From Veillonella parvula (GTDB lineage: Bacteria; Bacillota; Negativicutes; Veillonellales; Veillonellaceae): a stretch of 64,000 nt of DNA. A program made the translations under genes and the position numbers. The stretch is from positions 496,001 to 560,000 of the forward strand of contig NZ_CP138632.1 in NCBI RefSeq assembly GCF_036456085.1, given 5' to 3'. Positions 41,779-50,263 of the stretch are shown here, in pieces (the first letter of the stretch is position 1; every line of letters begins with the position of its first letter). The notes under the pieces are model-generated. The model ran no database searches. It worked only from the letters and a program-made list of their open reading frames with translations, and was not told the origin of the DNA.

Positions 41779-42810
41779 TTAAAATGCTTGTTTTTCCACC
41801 AAGTACTCAGCAATTTGCAACGCGTTAAGAGCTGCACCTTTACGAATTTGATCCCCTACAATCCAGAAGTTCATACCTTTGTCATTATATAAGTCTTTAC
41901 GAATACGACCAATTTCACAGTCGTTTTGATTAGATGTATACAATGGCATAGGGTAAATTTGTTCAGCAGGATTATCTTTAACTTGTAAACCAGAGAATTT
42001 TTCACATGCTGCCTTGAAAGCTTCTACAGATACAGGCTCCGCTGTTTCTACCAAGACAGACTCAGAGTGGGAACGATATACAGGAACACGCACTGTAGTA
42101 GGAACTACTTGAATAGTTTCGTCATGAAGGATTTTTTGTGTTTCGTGAACCATCTTCATTTCTTCTTTAGTGTAATCGTTCTCTAAGAATACATCGATTT
42201 GTGGCAATAAGTTGAATGCTACAGGATAGTGTTTAGGAGCAGATCCTGTTGGTAACAGATTTGCTGTCATTTCTTCGCCTGCAGTATATTGTTTTACTTG
42301 ATTTTCAAGTTCTTCAATACCTTCTTTACCTGCCCCAGATACAGCTTGATATGTACTTACAACTACACGTTTAATTGGAGAGATATCATGAAGAGGTTTT
42401 AATCCTAAACTCATGATAATTGTAGAGCAGTTAGGATTTGCAATGATACCTTTATGTTTCAAGATATCTTCTGGGTTAACTTCTGGTACTACGAGTGGAA
42501 CTTCAGGATCCATACGGAATGCACTAGAGTTATCGATTACAATAGCACCGCGTTTAGCGGCTTCTGGCGCTAATGTTTTAGATATAGAGCCACCTGCGAA
42601 TAGCGCAATATCAATATTATCAAAAGATTCAGGTTTTGCTTCTTCTACAATATATGTTTTACCATTCACAGTAAGTTCTGTACCTGCAGAACGAGCGGAA
42701 GCTAATAGTTTTAAGTTCTCATAAGGAAAGTTACGTTCTTCAATAAGTGTAATAAATTCAGCACCTACTGCACCAGTAGCACCTAGAATTGCAATATTAG
42801 GTTTTTTCAT
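41779..42810 (-). CDS. asd: Aspartate-semialdehyde dehydrogenase
   Basis: It reduces aspartyl phosphate to the semialdehyde shared by lysine, methionine and threonine synthesis. From ATG 42810 (after AAGGAGATGTATCA) it has 343 residues. It opens KKPNIAILGATGAVGAEF (NADP-binding) and has the catalytic cysteine in ANPNCSTIIMS and the substrate histidine region VPTTVRVPVYRSHSE. An in-frame start six residues upstream is less likely. It lies between dapB and dapA under lysine control, so lysine also limits the methionine/threonine branch unless another copy exists. Confidence 0.96.
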   Translation of the reverse strand: MKKPNIAILGATGAVGAEFITLIEERNFPYENLKLLASARSAGTELTVNGKTYIVEEAKPESFDNIDIALFAGGSISKTLAPEAAKRGAIVIDNSSAFRMDPEVPLVVPEVNPEDILKHKGIIANPNCSTIIMSLGLKPLHDISPIKRVVVSTYQAVSGAGKEGIEELENQVKQYTAGEEMTANLLPTGSAPKHYPVAFNLLPQIDVFLENDYTKEEMKMVHETQKILHDETIQVVPTTVRVPVYRSHSESVLVETAEPVSVEAFKAACEKFSGLQVKDNPAEQIYPMPLYTSNQNDCEIGRIRKDLYNDKGMNFWIVGDQIRKGAALNALQIAEYLVEKQAF

Positions 42811-42833
42811 TGATACATCTCCTTGCACAAATA

Positions 42834-43631
42834 TTATAAATAATGTTCTAAACCGTATGTTAAGCCAGTTTTAGAACTAATTTTTTTACATGCTAGTACT
42901 ACGCCTGGCATAAAAGATAAACGGCTTAAGCTATCATGACGTATGGTTAATGTTTCATCATAACCACCAAATAATACTTCTTGATGAGCCACATAACCTG
43001 GAAGGCGTACACTATGAATTGTTACATTGTCAACCTTAGCACCACGAGCACCTGGTAAGCTTTCACGAGTCAAATCCTCATCAGCAGTTACCTTAGCAGC
43101 TTGTTTAGCATCGTTAATCAATTTAGCTGTTAAAATAGCTGTACCAGAAGGCGCATCGTATTTGTGATTATGATGTAATTCTATAATTTCTACATTAGGG
43201 AAATATGGAGCGAGCTCTGCAGACACTTTCATCATCATTACCGCCCCAAGAGAAAAGTTTGGCGCCACTAAGCAATTCGCTTGATTGGAACGACCTATTG
43301 TATCAAGTTCATCACGTTGTTCTGCGGTCAATCCTGTAGTACCGATGACTACATGAATACCAGCGGATAACATTTTCTTCGCGTTTTCATAAATAACTGC
43401 AGGATTAGTGAAATCTACAATCACATCAGGTTTATTTGTATCTAATACCTCATCGATGGAGGCACTCATTTTGATACCTAATTGTTCGATTCCTGCTACA
43501 GAGCCTACATCTTCCCCTGCCTTAGTCGGATCAATACCACCAACTAATGTTAAATCAGGATCGTTATGTACTGCTTTGACCACTTCACGACCCATTTTGC
43601 CGCCAGCGCCATTTACCATTACTCGAATCAT
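42834..43631 (-). CDS. dapB: 4-hydroxy-tetrahydrodipicolinate reductase
   Basis: It reduces the DapA product with NAD(P)H. From ATG 43631 (after TTTTTTGGAGGTATAT) it has 265 residues. MIRVMVNGAGGKMGREVV is the nucleotide fold, GTTGLTAEQRD and the ELHHNHKYDAPSGTA segment carry the catalytic histidine and lysine. Length is normal. The reading frame upstream of 43631 runs into the terminator hairpin, so earlier starts are rejected. First gene of the operon; its ribosome site begins directly after the riboswitch terminator's T run. Confidence 0.97.
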   Translation of the reverse strand: MIRVMVNGAGGKMGREVVKAVHNDPDLTLVGGIDPTKAGEDVGSVAGIEQLGIKMSASIDEVLDTNKPDVIVDFTNPAVIYENAKKMLSAGIHVVIGTTGLTAEQRDELDTIGRSNQANCLVAPNFSLGAVMMMKVSAELAPYFPNVEIIELHHNHKYDAPSGTAILTAKLINDAKQAAKVTADEDLTRESLPGARGAKVDNVTIHSVRLPGYVAHQEVLFGGYDETLTIRHDSLSRLSFMPGVVLACKKISSKTGLTYGLEHYL

Positions 43632-43641
43632 ATATACCTCC

Positions 43642-43669
43642 AAAAAAGCCAGTGGATGCATCCACTGGC
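43642..43669 (-). terminator. Terminator of the lysine riboswitch
   Basis: On the minus strand GCCAGTGGATG pairs with CATCCACTGGC, a perfect 22-base palindrome, followed by six T's and then GGAGG of dapB. Bound lysine should favour this hairpin. Confidence 0.9.
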
Positions 43670-43713
43670 CTTATAGATTATATAGCTATATATACTCTCA
43701 CGAAAAGCTCAAT

Positions 43714-43874
43714 GATAGCACTCCACCAATACAAGATTGATGACAGTTGTCTATCTATTAAATAGACAACCAGAACGATGAGTCGCAATCATCGAACTTC
43801 GGCAAGCATCCCTTTTATCATGGATCAATGCATGCCTACTCCTCATGATTACTCTTAATACTCGCACCTCTATC
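43714..43874 (-). ncRNA. Lysine riboswitch (L box)
   Basis: Read on the minus strand, the leader has the L-box core: GATAGAGGTGCGAG at the 5' side, AGAGTAAT, AAAGGGATGCTTGCCGAAG, CTGGTTGTC with its partner GACAACTGTCA, and TGGAGTGCTATC at the 3' side. P1 is GATAG (43874-43870) with CTATC (43718-43714). The terminator at 43642-43669 follows, so lysine should stop transcription before dapB. Known members of the class act this way on lysine-synthesis genes. Confidence 0.93.
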
Positions 43875-43896
43875 AACATATTCATTTAATACTATT

Positions 43897-43925
43897 AGTA
43901 TAAGTAATTATGCGATTTTAGTCAA
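43897..43925 (-). promoter_or_regulatory. Promoter of the dapB-asd-dapA operon
   Basis: TTGACT (43925-43920) and TATACT (43902-43897) are 17 bases apart on the minus strand. The -35 includes the recN stop codon TGA. Transcription would start near 43890, just before the riboswitch. Confidence 0.75.
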
Positions 43926-45586
43926 TTAAAATGGTCAATAAGTTCTTTCGCCGCCGCAAGTGCTGTAGCAGACATTTCCTTACCAGACATCATAGACGCG
44001 ATTTGTGTTACTCGTTCTTCCTCATTTAAGACTACTAATGTAGAGATTGTACGATCATCTTGCTCGATTTTAGATAGATGATAGTGTTGTTTCGCAATAC
44101 TTGCAGTTTGTGGCAAATGGGTAATACAAAATACTTGATTTGTTCTAGATAAATTAAGTATTTTTTCTGCCACCTTAAGTGCTATATCACCGCTGATACC
44201 AACGTCAATTTCGTCAAATACCATCGTTTTAAAAGCGTCACTGCGGAATACTGATTTAAAGGCTAATGCAATGCGAGCTAACTCACCGCCAGATGCTACT
44301 TTATGTAGAGGTAATAACTGTTCCCCTTTATTCGCAGAGAATAACATTTCAATAGACTTTGCACCTAATGAGGATAACTCAGTCCCCTCTTCAATATGAA
44401 ATTGAATATCCCCTTTGGGCATCCCTAGATCCACTAATTCTTGATGTAAGGCCGTAGCAATATCTTTTGCATTTTTTTGACGTACCTCGTGTAAAACTGT
44501 TAACGCTTCTTCTGCTACCTTTTTTGCTTCTTCAAGACGAGTTTCTAATTCATCTTGAGCAAATACAAGGCCTTCTAGTTCTTCTAAACGAGATTGCGCC
44601 TTTTCTTCGTATGCTAGAATATCTTCTACGGTTTCACCATATTTTTTCTTTAAGCTATAAATTGTGGTATCTCTGTCTTGGCAATACTTATAACGCTCTT
44701 CATCGTAGCTGATAGTATCCCTGTAACGATCTAAAGATTGTGCAGCTTCTTCTAATTGGAAATAAGCAGAGTCCACCATTTCTGAGACATCTTTTAACTC
44801 GCTGTCATATTTTACTAGATCATTAACCTCTACCTTAATCGAGTTAATCGTATCAAGTAATGGTTGACGTCCATTATAAAAGGCATCATAACAAGAACCT
44901 AAAACCTTATCGATATGTTCAAAACTGTCAAGACGCTTAAGTTCTTCTGCAATAGTTACATCTTCACCAACACTCAGACCAGCATCTTCAATTTCGTCGA
45001 TTTGGTATCTAAGCATATCAAGCTCCCGGGCTCGCTCAGACATATTTTCTTGTAAATGATCTACATCTTGTTTTGCTTGCTTATACATTTTATACGCATC
45101 AGTATAAGCTTTATAGGCTTCTTTTCCTTCTTTATTAAAAGTATCTAAATATTCATGATGTGTATCAGCGTCTAGTAAACGTTGGTTGCTATATTGTCCG
45201 TGAATATCTGCTAAGTATTGACCAATCTCCTTTAAAGCTTTTAAAGGTATTGGTTGATCATTAGCCAATATACTAGATTTGCCATTACGGTTAAAGGATC
45301 TAGATAGAATTAACTGGCCTTCTTCTATCATGATATTTTTAGACTCTAATAGGTCTTGAATACTTTGGTGATTAGCAATATCAAATATTCCATCAATAAC
45401 AAAACTATCTTTACCGTGACGAATAAACTCGCTACTTGCGCGTTCTCCTAATAGGATACTAAAGGCATCCATAAGAATGGATTTCCCTGCCCCAGTTTCG
45501 CCGGTAAAGATAGTAATGCCATCATTAAATGAAATATTCATTTGCTCAATCAACGCAAAGTTGCGAATGCTCATTTGCGTTAACAT
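43922..45586 (-). CDS. recN: DNA repair protein RecN
   Basis: RecN is an SMC-like ATPase acting on double-strand breaks. The 554-residue protein has the Walker A GETGAGKSILMDAF (about 30-43), long coiled-coil arms (about 150-370), and near the C terminus the signature ASGGELARIALAF and Walker B MVFDEIDVGISG. FCITHLPQTASIA follows. All ATPase parts are present. argR is four bases upstream, so they are cotranscribed as in Bacillus. There is no LexA box immediately before it. Its stop codon forms part of the dap promoter. Confidence 0.97.
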   Translation of the reverse strand: MLTQMSIRNFALIEQMNISFNDGITIFTGETGAGKSILMDAFSILLGERASSEFIRHGKDSFVIDGIFDIANHQSIQDLLESKNIMIEEGQLILSRSFNRNGKSSILANDQPIPLKALKEIGQYLADIHGQYSNQRLLDADTHHEYLDTFNKEGKEAYKAYTDAYKMYKQAKQDVDHLQENMSERARELDMLRYQIDEIEDAGLSVGEDVTIAEELKRLDSFEHIDKVLGSCYDAFYNGRQPLLDTINSIKVEVNDLVKYDSELKDVSEMVDSAYFQLEEAAQSLDRYRDTISYDEERYKYCQDRDTTIYSLKKKYGETVEDILAYEEKAQSRLEELEGLVFAQDELETRLEEAKKVAEEALTVLHEVRQKNAKDIATALHQELVDLGMPKGDIQFHIEEGTELSSLGAKSIEMLFSANKGEQLLPLHKVASGGELARIALAFKSVFRSDAFKTMVFDEIDVGISGDIALKVAEKILNLSRTNQVFCITHLPQTASIAKQHYHLSKIEQDDRTISTLVVLNEEERVTQIASMMSGKEMSATALAAAKELIDHFN

Positions 45587-45590
45587 ATTA

Positions 45591-46046
45591 TTAGTCCTTC
45601 ATTAAATCTTGAATTTTCGCTAAAATTGCTGGAACTTCAGCGTCGGATTTTGCAATTAACAAAATAGTATCGTCCCCTGCTAATGTACCAATAATTTCAG
45701 TCCATTTTGCATGGTCGATAGAAAATGCTACAGATTGAGCAGAACCAGGGATTGTATGTAATACAACTTGGTTTAAACTGTGATCAACCTTAATCAAAGA
45801 ATCTTGGAATAGTCGGTTAATACGACTACGAGATAAAACTACATTTTCCTCTGGAGATAATGCATAACGATAATGTCCATCGCCTGTAGGAATTTTGATT
45901 AACATTAATTCCTTAATATCACGAGAAACTGTAGCTTGTGTAACTTCAATACCTTCTTCTAGTAAAGCCGCAGCTAATTCCTCTTGTGTTTCAATCGCCT
46001 TGGACTGCACGATCTCTTTAATTTTGTTATAGCGATAGCGTTTCAT
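45591..46046 (-). CDS. argR: Arginine repressor
   Basis: ArgR controls arginine synthesis and breakdown by binding ARG boxes as an arginine-loaded hexamer. The 151-residue protein has the N-terminal winged helix with VTQATVSRDIKEL and the C-terminal oligomerisation/arginine-binding segment GTLAGDDTILLI. Length is standard. The start ATG follows AAAAAAGGGAGTTCAAA. It is directly upstream of recN. The palindrome at 46105-46139 lies about 60 bases ahead and may be a control site, though it does not match an ARG box well. Confidence 0.95.
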   Translation of the reverse strand: MKRYRYNKIKEIVQSKAIETQEELAAALLEEGIEVTQATVSRDIKELMLIKIPTGDGHYRYALSPEENVVLSRSRINRLFQDSLIKVDHSLNQVVLHTIPGSAQSVAFSIDHAKWTEIIGTLAGDDTILLIAKSDAEVPAILAKIQDLMKD

Positions 46047-46104
46047 TTTGAACTCCCTTTTTTAAACCTTGCACATAAAAGAGAATAGTATCTTTCTGAT
46101 AATA

Positions 46105-46139
46105 TTATACCATATATTCATAATTAATATATGGTATAA
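46105..46139. repeat. Perfect inverted repeat upstream of argR
   Basis: TTATACCATATATT (46105-46118) and AATATATGGTATAA (46126-46139) are perfect 14-base arms around a seven-base centre. A TATAAT on the minus strand (46109-46104) overlaps its edge, so it may be an operator at the argR promoter. The remaining sequence in 46047-46366 is AT-rich; apart from the terminator at 46294-46317 I see nothing there. Confidence 0.5.
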
Positions 46140-46293
46140 ATCGCATATATTATACGTCTTATGCATATTATATTAATATTTAAAATATTGTTAATATTCT
46201 ATATATTGATAACGTGCAAATTCATAGCTCATAAGGTTCATCTATTTATAGGGAATTAATAATTTAAAAATAAAAAAATATACATGTATAATT

Positions 46294-46317
46294 AAAATCC
46301 CCTATAAAGGGGGTTTT
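46294..46317 (-). terminator. Terminator of the operon ending at mnmM
   Basis: On the minus strand AAAACCCCC, TTTAT, GGGGATTTT is followed by AATTAT, 50 bases after the stop. Confidence 0.75.
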
Positions 46318-46366
46318 ACTAACTGAGTATGAGTTTTATTCATAATGAATAAAGATATATTTCGTT

Positions 46367-46942
46367 TTATCGTTTTTGCAATATAAATAACTCAGGTGGA
46401 TTATGTATTTGGTTCATCGGATGCCAATGACATATATTATATATTTTCTGATCTAAATCTGATAAATACGATTTAAGAGACTGCATTTCTTCAAATCCCT
46501 CTGTTGTTCCAGGGTAAGCAACTATTGTAATAACTCCAGACTTGGAAAGTTTGTGTAAACCTTCATTTATGGCATCAATGGTTTGATGCGGTTTTGTTAC
46601 AACTTGGTGATCTCCTCCAGGTAAATATCCTAGGTTAAAAATCATTAAATCAATAACTTCATCCTTTAATTGATGAGCTACCGCTAAATCATGAGAGTCA
46701 TGAATAAACGTTAAACTCACTTCTGGCGCAATATCATTTGATTGTAAAAGCTCCTTGCTAGTTTTAATAGCTTTCATTTGAATATCAATTCCATATAGAT
46801 GGCATGCTTTTTGTGCCCGTTTAGAAAGGTATAAAAGATCATGGCCATTACCACATGTAGCATCTACTACCACTTTGGCATTTTCCATACATCTATCCCA
46901 GATTAAATGTTGGAATTGAACAGCATTGTTAATGTTAATCAA
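46367..46942 (-). CDS. mnmM: tRNA 5-aminomethyl-2-thiouridine methyltransferase (YtqB/MnmM family)
   Basis: The 191-residue class I methyltransferase has VVDATCGNGHDLLYL (motif I), YGIDIQMKAIKTS, and the family stretch IFNLGYLPGGDHQVVTKP, then WHPMNQIHNPPELFIL at the end. This is the rRNA_methylase (PF06962) or YtqB family, whose Bacillus member is reported as MnmM, completing the mnm5s2U tRNA modification. The best start is TTG 46942, with a weak GGGGTGG ribosome site. It is 24 bases after nadK on the same strand and is the last gene of that run. The function is inferred from the family. Confidence 0.8.
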   Translation of the reverse strand: MININNAVQFQHLIWDRCMENAKVVVDATCGNGHDLLYLSKRAQKACHLYGIDIQMKAIKTSKELLQSNDIAPEVSLTFIHDSHDLAVAHQLKDEVIDLMIFNLGYLPGGDHQVVTKPHQTIDAINEGLHKLSKSGVITIVAYPGTTEGFEEMQSLKSYLSDLDQKIYNICHWHPMNQIHNPPELFILQKR

Positions 46943-46966
46943 AAAACCACCCCACTTGAGATTTGG

Positions 46967-47851
46967 TTATAACAATTCATCTCGACGAGATGCTAACTTT
47001 TTAAATAGTGTACCAAAGAAACATTGATCCTTGAATCGTACAAATAAACAATATACAGGGTTAGAGCTTATATGTAAGGTTTCTTTATTTGTAAAAGTAT
47101 AGTCAAATGTACCATCAATACAAATATGTAATTGTGGTTCTCTTTCCGGCATTGTAATTTGAATCGTATCATGTTCCTCTAAAACAAGGCTTACACCTTG
47201 AATTAAATGTGGTGCTACTGGGGTGACAATGATAGATCGATTATCTGGTTTCATGATTGGACCACCAGCCGATAGATTATAGCCGGTAGAACCTGTAGCA
47301 GAGGAAATAATTAAACCATCCGATGGATACATTTGCGTATGTTGATTATTTATGGACATATTAATTCGAGCCATTTTAGCCGGTTCAGCACGAGTGATAA
47401 CAATTTCGTTAATGATAGGAACTAGTTCTTCCTCTTTACCCTCATGACGTTCGATATAAGCATATAAATGTCCGCGCTTTTCAATATTATAATCACCATT
47501 AGCAATACGTTTAATATGACTTTGCATTTGATGAATTTCAATTTGATTTAAAAAACCTAGTTCGCCAAGATTAATACCACAAACAGGTACATTATATGGA
47601 TAAATTTGTCTTGCAAGATGGATGATGGTACCATCACCACCAAAACTAAAGGCAATATCTATTTGTTTGAAGATTTCTGGGCGACTTAAAATATGAGTTT
47701 CAGGAATCTTAAGTACTCGTGCAGGTGCATCTGATTCGAGATCATCTGGCAAAAATACTTCGATACCTTCATCTTTACAAATATGTGCAGCCATTTTTAA
47801 AACTGCCATAATATTGCTTTTCCCCATATTGGGGAAGAATCCGATACGCAT
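46967..47851 (-). CDS. nadK: NAD kinase
   Basis: It phosphorylates NAD to NADP. The 294-residue protein has the family motif SFGGDGTIIHLAR (about 67-79) with the catalytic aspartate, CGINLGELGFL, and the NE/D-type loop SSATGSTGYNLSAGGPI. Length is normal. The start ATG follows AATAGGAGATTACT. It lies nine bases after tlyA; the tlyA-nadK-argR-recN order is widespread in Firmicutes, here with mnmM inserted and a terminator before argR. Confidence 0.96.
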   Translation of the reverse strand: MRIGFFPNMGKSNIMAVLKMAAHICKDEGIEVFLPDDLESDAPARVLKIPETHILSRPEIFKQIDIAFSFGGDGTIIHLARQIYPYNVPVCGINLGELGFLNQIEIHQMQSHIKRIANGDYNIEKRGHLYAYIERHEGKEEELVPIINEIVITRAEPAKMARINMSINNQHTQMYPSDGLIISSATGSTGYNLSAGGPIMKPDNRSIIVTPVAPHLIQGVSLVLEEHDTIQITMPEREPQLHICIDGTFDYTFTNKETLHISSNPVYCLFVRFKDQCFFGTLFKKLASRRDELL

Positions 47852-47860
47852 AGTAATCTC

Positions 47861-48664
47861 CTATAATGAATGGGCTTCTGCAACCACTGTATCAATCAAA
47901 GTATCATCAATGGTTAAGGCCCCTTCTTCGTACTTTTTAAAATAACCTAAAAACTCTATATTACCTTCCATACCTTTAATTGGTGAGAAAGTTAAGCCAT
48001 GTGTATACAATCCACAATCATACGCAACATGTAGAATACGATGTAATACTTCTTTATGGATTTCACTATCTCGCACTATACCGCCCTTACCAACATTTTC
48101 TTTACCAGCCTCAAATTGTGGTTTTATTAAGGCCACAAGTGAGCCCGTATCTTTTAATAAATTAGTAGCTACTGGTAAAACTTTGTCTAAAGAAATAAAT
48201 GCTACATCAATAGAAATAAAATCAACAAGTTCACCTATTTGTTCAGCAGTAACAGTACGGATATTTTGCTTCTCCATATTAATTACACGTGAATCTTGGC
48301 GTAATTTCCAAGCTAATTGATTATATCCTACATCGATGGCAAAGACCTTAGACGCACCGTTTTGTAATGCGCAATCTGTAAAACCACCTGTACTAGCTCC
48401 TATATCAATCATCACAGCCCCATGTAAATCGATAGGGTAAGTTTGAATAGCCTTTTCTAATTTAAGTCCTCCACGGCTTACATAAGGTAGGGTATTGCCT
48501 TTTACAATAATATTAGCATCCGCAGGAATCTTGGTGCCTGCTTTATCTATGCGCGTAGTATCCATAAATATAAGGCCCGCCATAATAGCTGCTTTTGCTT
48601 TTTCTCTACTTTCAAAAAGGCCTCGATTAACGAGGAGTATATCTAATCGTTCTTTATTGTTCAT
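47861..48664 (-). CDS. tlyA: TlyA family rRNA 2'-O-methyltransferase
   Basis: From ATG 48664 it has 267 residues: an S4 RNA-binding domain (about 3-65, RLDILLVNRGLFESREKAK) and an FtsJ-type methyltransferase (about 80-250) with MIDIGASTGGFTDCALQNGA and FISIDVAFISLDKVLP. TlyA methylates C1409 of 16S and, in some species, C1920 of 23S rRNA, and its presence can confer capreomycin sensitivity. The ATGA overlap with the preceding gene (stop 48663-48661) implies coupled translation. Starts further upstream would lie inside that gene. Confidence 0.93.
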   Translation of the reverse strand: MNNKERLDILLVNRGLFESREKAKAAIMAGLIFMDTTRIDKAGTKIPADANIIVKGNTLPYVSRGGLKLEKAIQTYPIDLHGAVMIDIGASTGGFTDCALQNGASKVFAIDVGYNQLAWKLRQDSRVINMEKQNIRTVTAEQIGELVDFISIDVAFISLDKVLPVATNLLKDTGSLVALIKPQFEAGKENVGKGGIVRDSEIHKEVLHRILHVAYDCGLYTHGLTFSPIKGMEGNIEFLGYFKKYEEGALTIDDTLIDTVVAEAHSL

Positions 48665-49140
48665 ATTACACCATGATAAATACAATAAAACTGAATAAAG
48701 GCCACAAGAATACCGAGAATTAAACCACCAAATACTTCGATAGGTGTATGTCCCAACAACTCTTTTAATGCTTCTTTACGTGTAATGACAACAGGTATAT
48801 TCTTTTTGGTAAAATAATCTACAATTTGATTAAGTATTTGAGCTTGTCGTCCTGCCTCTAATCGTACACCAGACGCATCATACATAACAACAATTGAAAA
48901 TACTAAGGATAATATAAATAGATCCGTTACACCATTTTTAAGGTAAATCGCTGTTGTTGTAGCAATTACAAATGATGTATGTGAACTTGGAAAACCACCA
49001 GATCCAACAAGGCGCTCTGGTCGGAATTTACCATGTCTTAAGAGTTGCCATACAAATTTGATAGCTTGAGCCGTAAACCAGCCCCAAAATGCAGCTTGTG
49101 CGATATAATTATGTGCTATTTGTGGTAATATATCAATCAT
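48661..49140 (-). CDS. Divergent PAP2 family membrane protein (YuiD/DUF212)
   Basis: A 159-residue protein with about four membrane segments. It has FRPERLVGSGGFPSSHTSFV and the later segment VMYDASGVRLEAGRQA, diagnostic for the DUF212/YuiD branch of the PAP2 superfamily. PSSH replaces PSGH, and the first motif is reduced, so phosphatase activity is uncertain. It lies between ispA and tlyA, where many Firmicutes have dxs; a role in isoprenoid-lipid phosphate handling is a reasonable guess, no more. The start ATG follows AGAAGGTATAAACA. Confidence 0.85.
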   Translation of the reverse strand: MIDILPQIAHNYIAQAAFWGWFTAQAIKFVWQLLRHGKFRPERLVGSGGFPSSHTSFVIATTTAIYLKNGVTDLFILSLVFSIVVMYDASGVRLEAGRQAQILNQIVDYFTKKNIPVVITRKEALKELLGHTPIEVFGGLILGILVAFIQFYCIYHGVI

Positions 49141-49168
49141 TGTTTATACCTTCTACAGGTAATACCCA

Positions 49169-50047
49169 TTAATTCGTACGTTCTAAAAGATAATCAATTA
49201 ATGCTGATAGTATAGTTGTATCATAAGAAACCAAGTTTAACGCATCATGAGCTTGGCTACCTACTAGGTAGGCTTGATGTTTTGCTTGCTCTAAACCTAG
49301 TAAAGATACATAGGTAGATTTATGTTGGCGAATATCACTACCGGGTGTTTTCCCTAATTCTTCAATAGTACCGGTTACATCTAAAATATCATCAGTAATT
49401 TGGAATAATAATCCCAGGCAATTAGAATATTCCATAAGGAATGTTCGCGTGGTATTATTAGCACATCCAAGAATAAGACCTAATTCTACAGAAGCGTTAA
49501 ATAGTGCACCTGTTTTACCAGTATGTAAAACCTTTAATTCTTCTAAAGGAATATGTTTATCTTCACTGAGCAAATCAAAGGCTTGTCCCCCAACCATACC
49601 TTCTGGACCAGCCGCAGTAGCAACACATTGTATAGCATCTAGTTTTTGCTGTGCACTAGCAACTGTATTTGAAGTCATCAATTGAAAGGCATATGTTAAT
49701 AACCCATCACCGGCTAAAATAGCAAGTCCCTCACCGTATACTTTGTGATTGGTCAAATTACCTCTGCGATAATCATCATTATCCATAGCTGGTAAATCAT
49801 CATGAACTAATGAATACGTATGGATACACTCCATAGCACATAGAAATTCCTTATAATCAGCTGGCTCTTTATGAAGCATTTCTAACACAGCCTTAGTTAA
49901 AATAGGTCGTATTCGTTTGCCACCTTGCATTAAACTATAATTCATAGATTCATAAAGTTGTTCAAATTCTTGATTTGGGCTATTAAGTACTTCGCCTAAC
50001 CATTGTTCAATATTTTGTTTGCTAGATGCTAAATAATCTTTGAACAT
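49169..50047 (-). CDS. ispA: Farnesyl diphosphate synthase (polyprenyl synthetase)
   Basis: It condenses C5 units to geranyl and farnesyl diphosphate for undecaprenyl and quinone chains. The 292-residue protein has the first aspartate-rich motif DDLPAMDNDDYRRG, GGKRIRPIL before it, and the second motif QITDDILDVTG. Length and the small residues before the first motif suit a C15 product. The start follows AAGGAGATTCT. It follows xseB by nine bases, the usual Firmicute order xseA-xseB-ispA. Confidence 0.95.
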   Translation of the reverse strand: MFKDYLASSKQNIEQWLGEVLNSPNQEFEQLYESMNYSLMQGGKRIRPILTKAVLEMLHKEPADYKEFLCAMECIHTYSLVHDDLPAMDNDDYRRGNLTNHKVYGEGLAILAGDGLLTYAFQLMTSNTVASAQQKLDAIQCVATAAGPEGMVGGQAFDLLSEDKHIPLEELKVLHTGKTGALFNASVELGLILGCANNTTRTFLMEYSNCLGLLFQITDDILDVTGTIEELGKTPGSDIRQHKSTYVSLLGLEQAKHQAYLVGSQAHDALNLVSYDTTILSALIDYLLERTN

Positions 50048-50056
50048 AGAATCTCC

Positions 50057-50263
50057 TTATTCGCTGATGCGGACTTCTTCGATAATTTGTTGTACTTCAT
50101 TTTCAACAGAATCGAGCATTTCAGCACATTCTTTTACCAAAGTTAAGCCCTTTTTATATTGTGATAAAAGCTCAGAAATGGTCATATCCCCATCATCTAA
50201 TTGCTTAACAATATCTTCTAAGGCCTTATATTTTTTCTCATAACTTTTTAGTGATGCGGCCAT
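50057..50263 (-). CDS. xseB: Exodeoxyribonuclease VII small subunit
   Basis: XseB binds the large subunit to form ExoVII, which degrades single-stranded DNA. The 68-residue helical protein has YEKKYKALEDIVKQLDDGD and the typical LSQYKKGLTLVKEC. The start ATG at 50263 lies inside xseA (26-base overlap); its ribosome site AAGGAGGCGCACAAGG is within the xseA coding end, showing coupled translation. Length is normal. Confidence 0.93.
   Translation of the reverse strand: MAASLKSYEKKYKALEDIVKQLDDGDMTISELLSQYKKGLTLVKECAEMLDSVENEVQQIIEEVRISE

Noticed and set aside
43642-43669. The perfect palindrome before dapB as a protein operator.
   Set aside because: It is followed by six T's on the dapB strand and lies after an L box, so a riboswitch terminator explains it fully.
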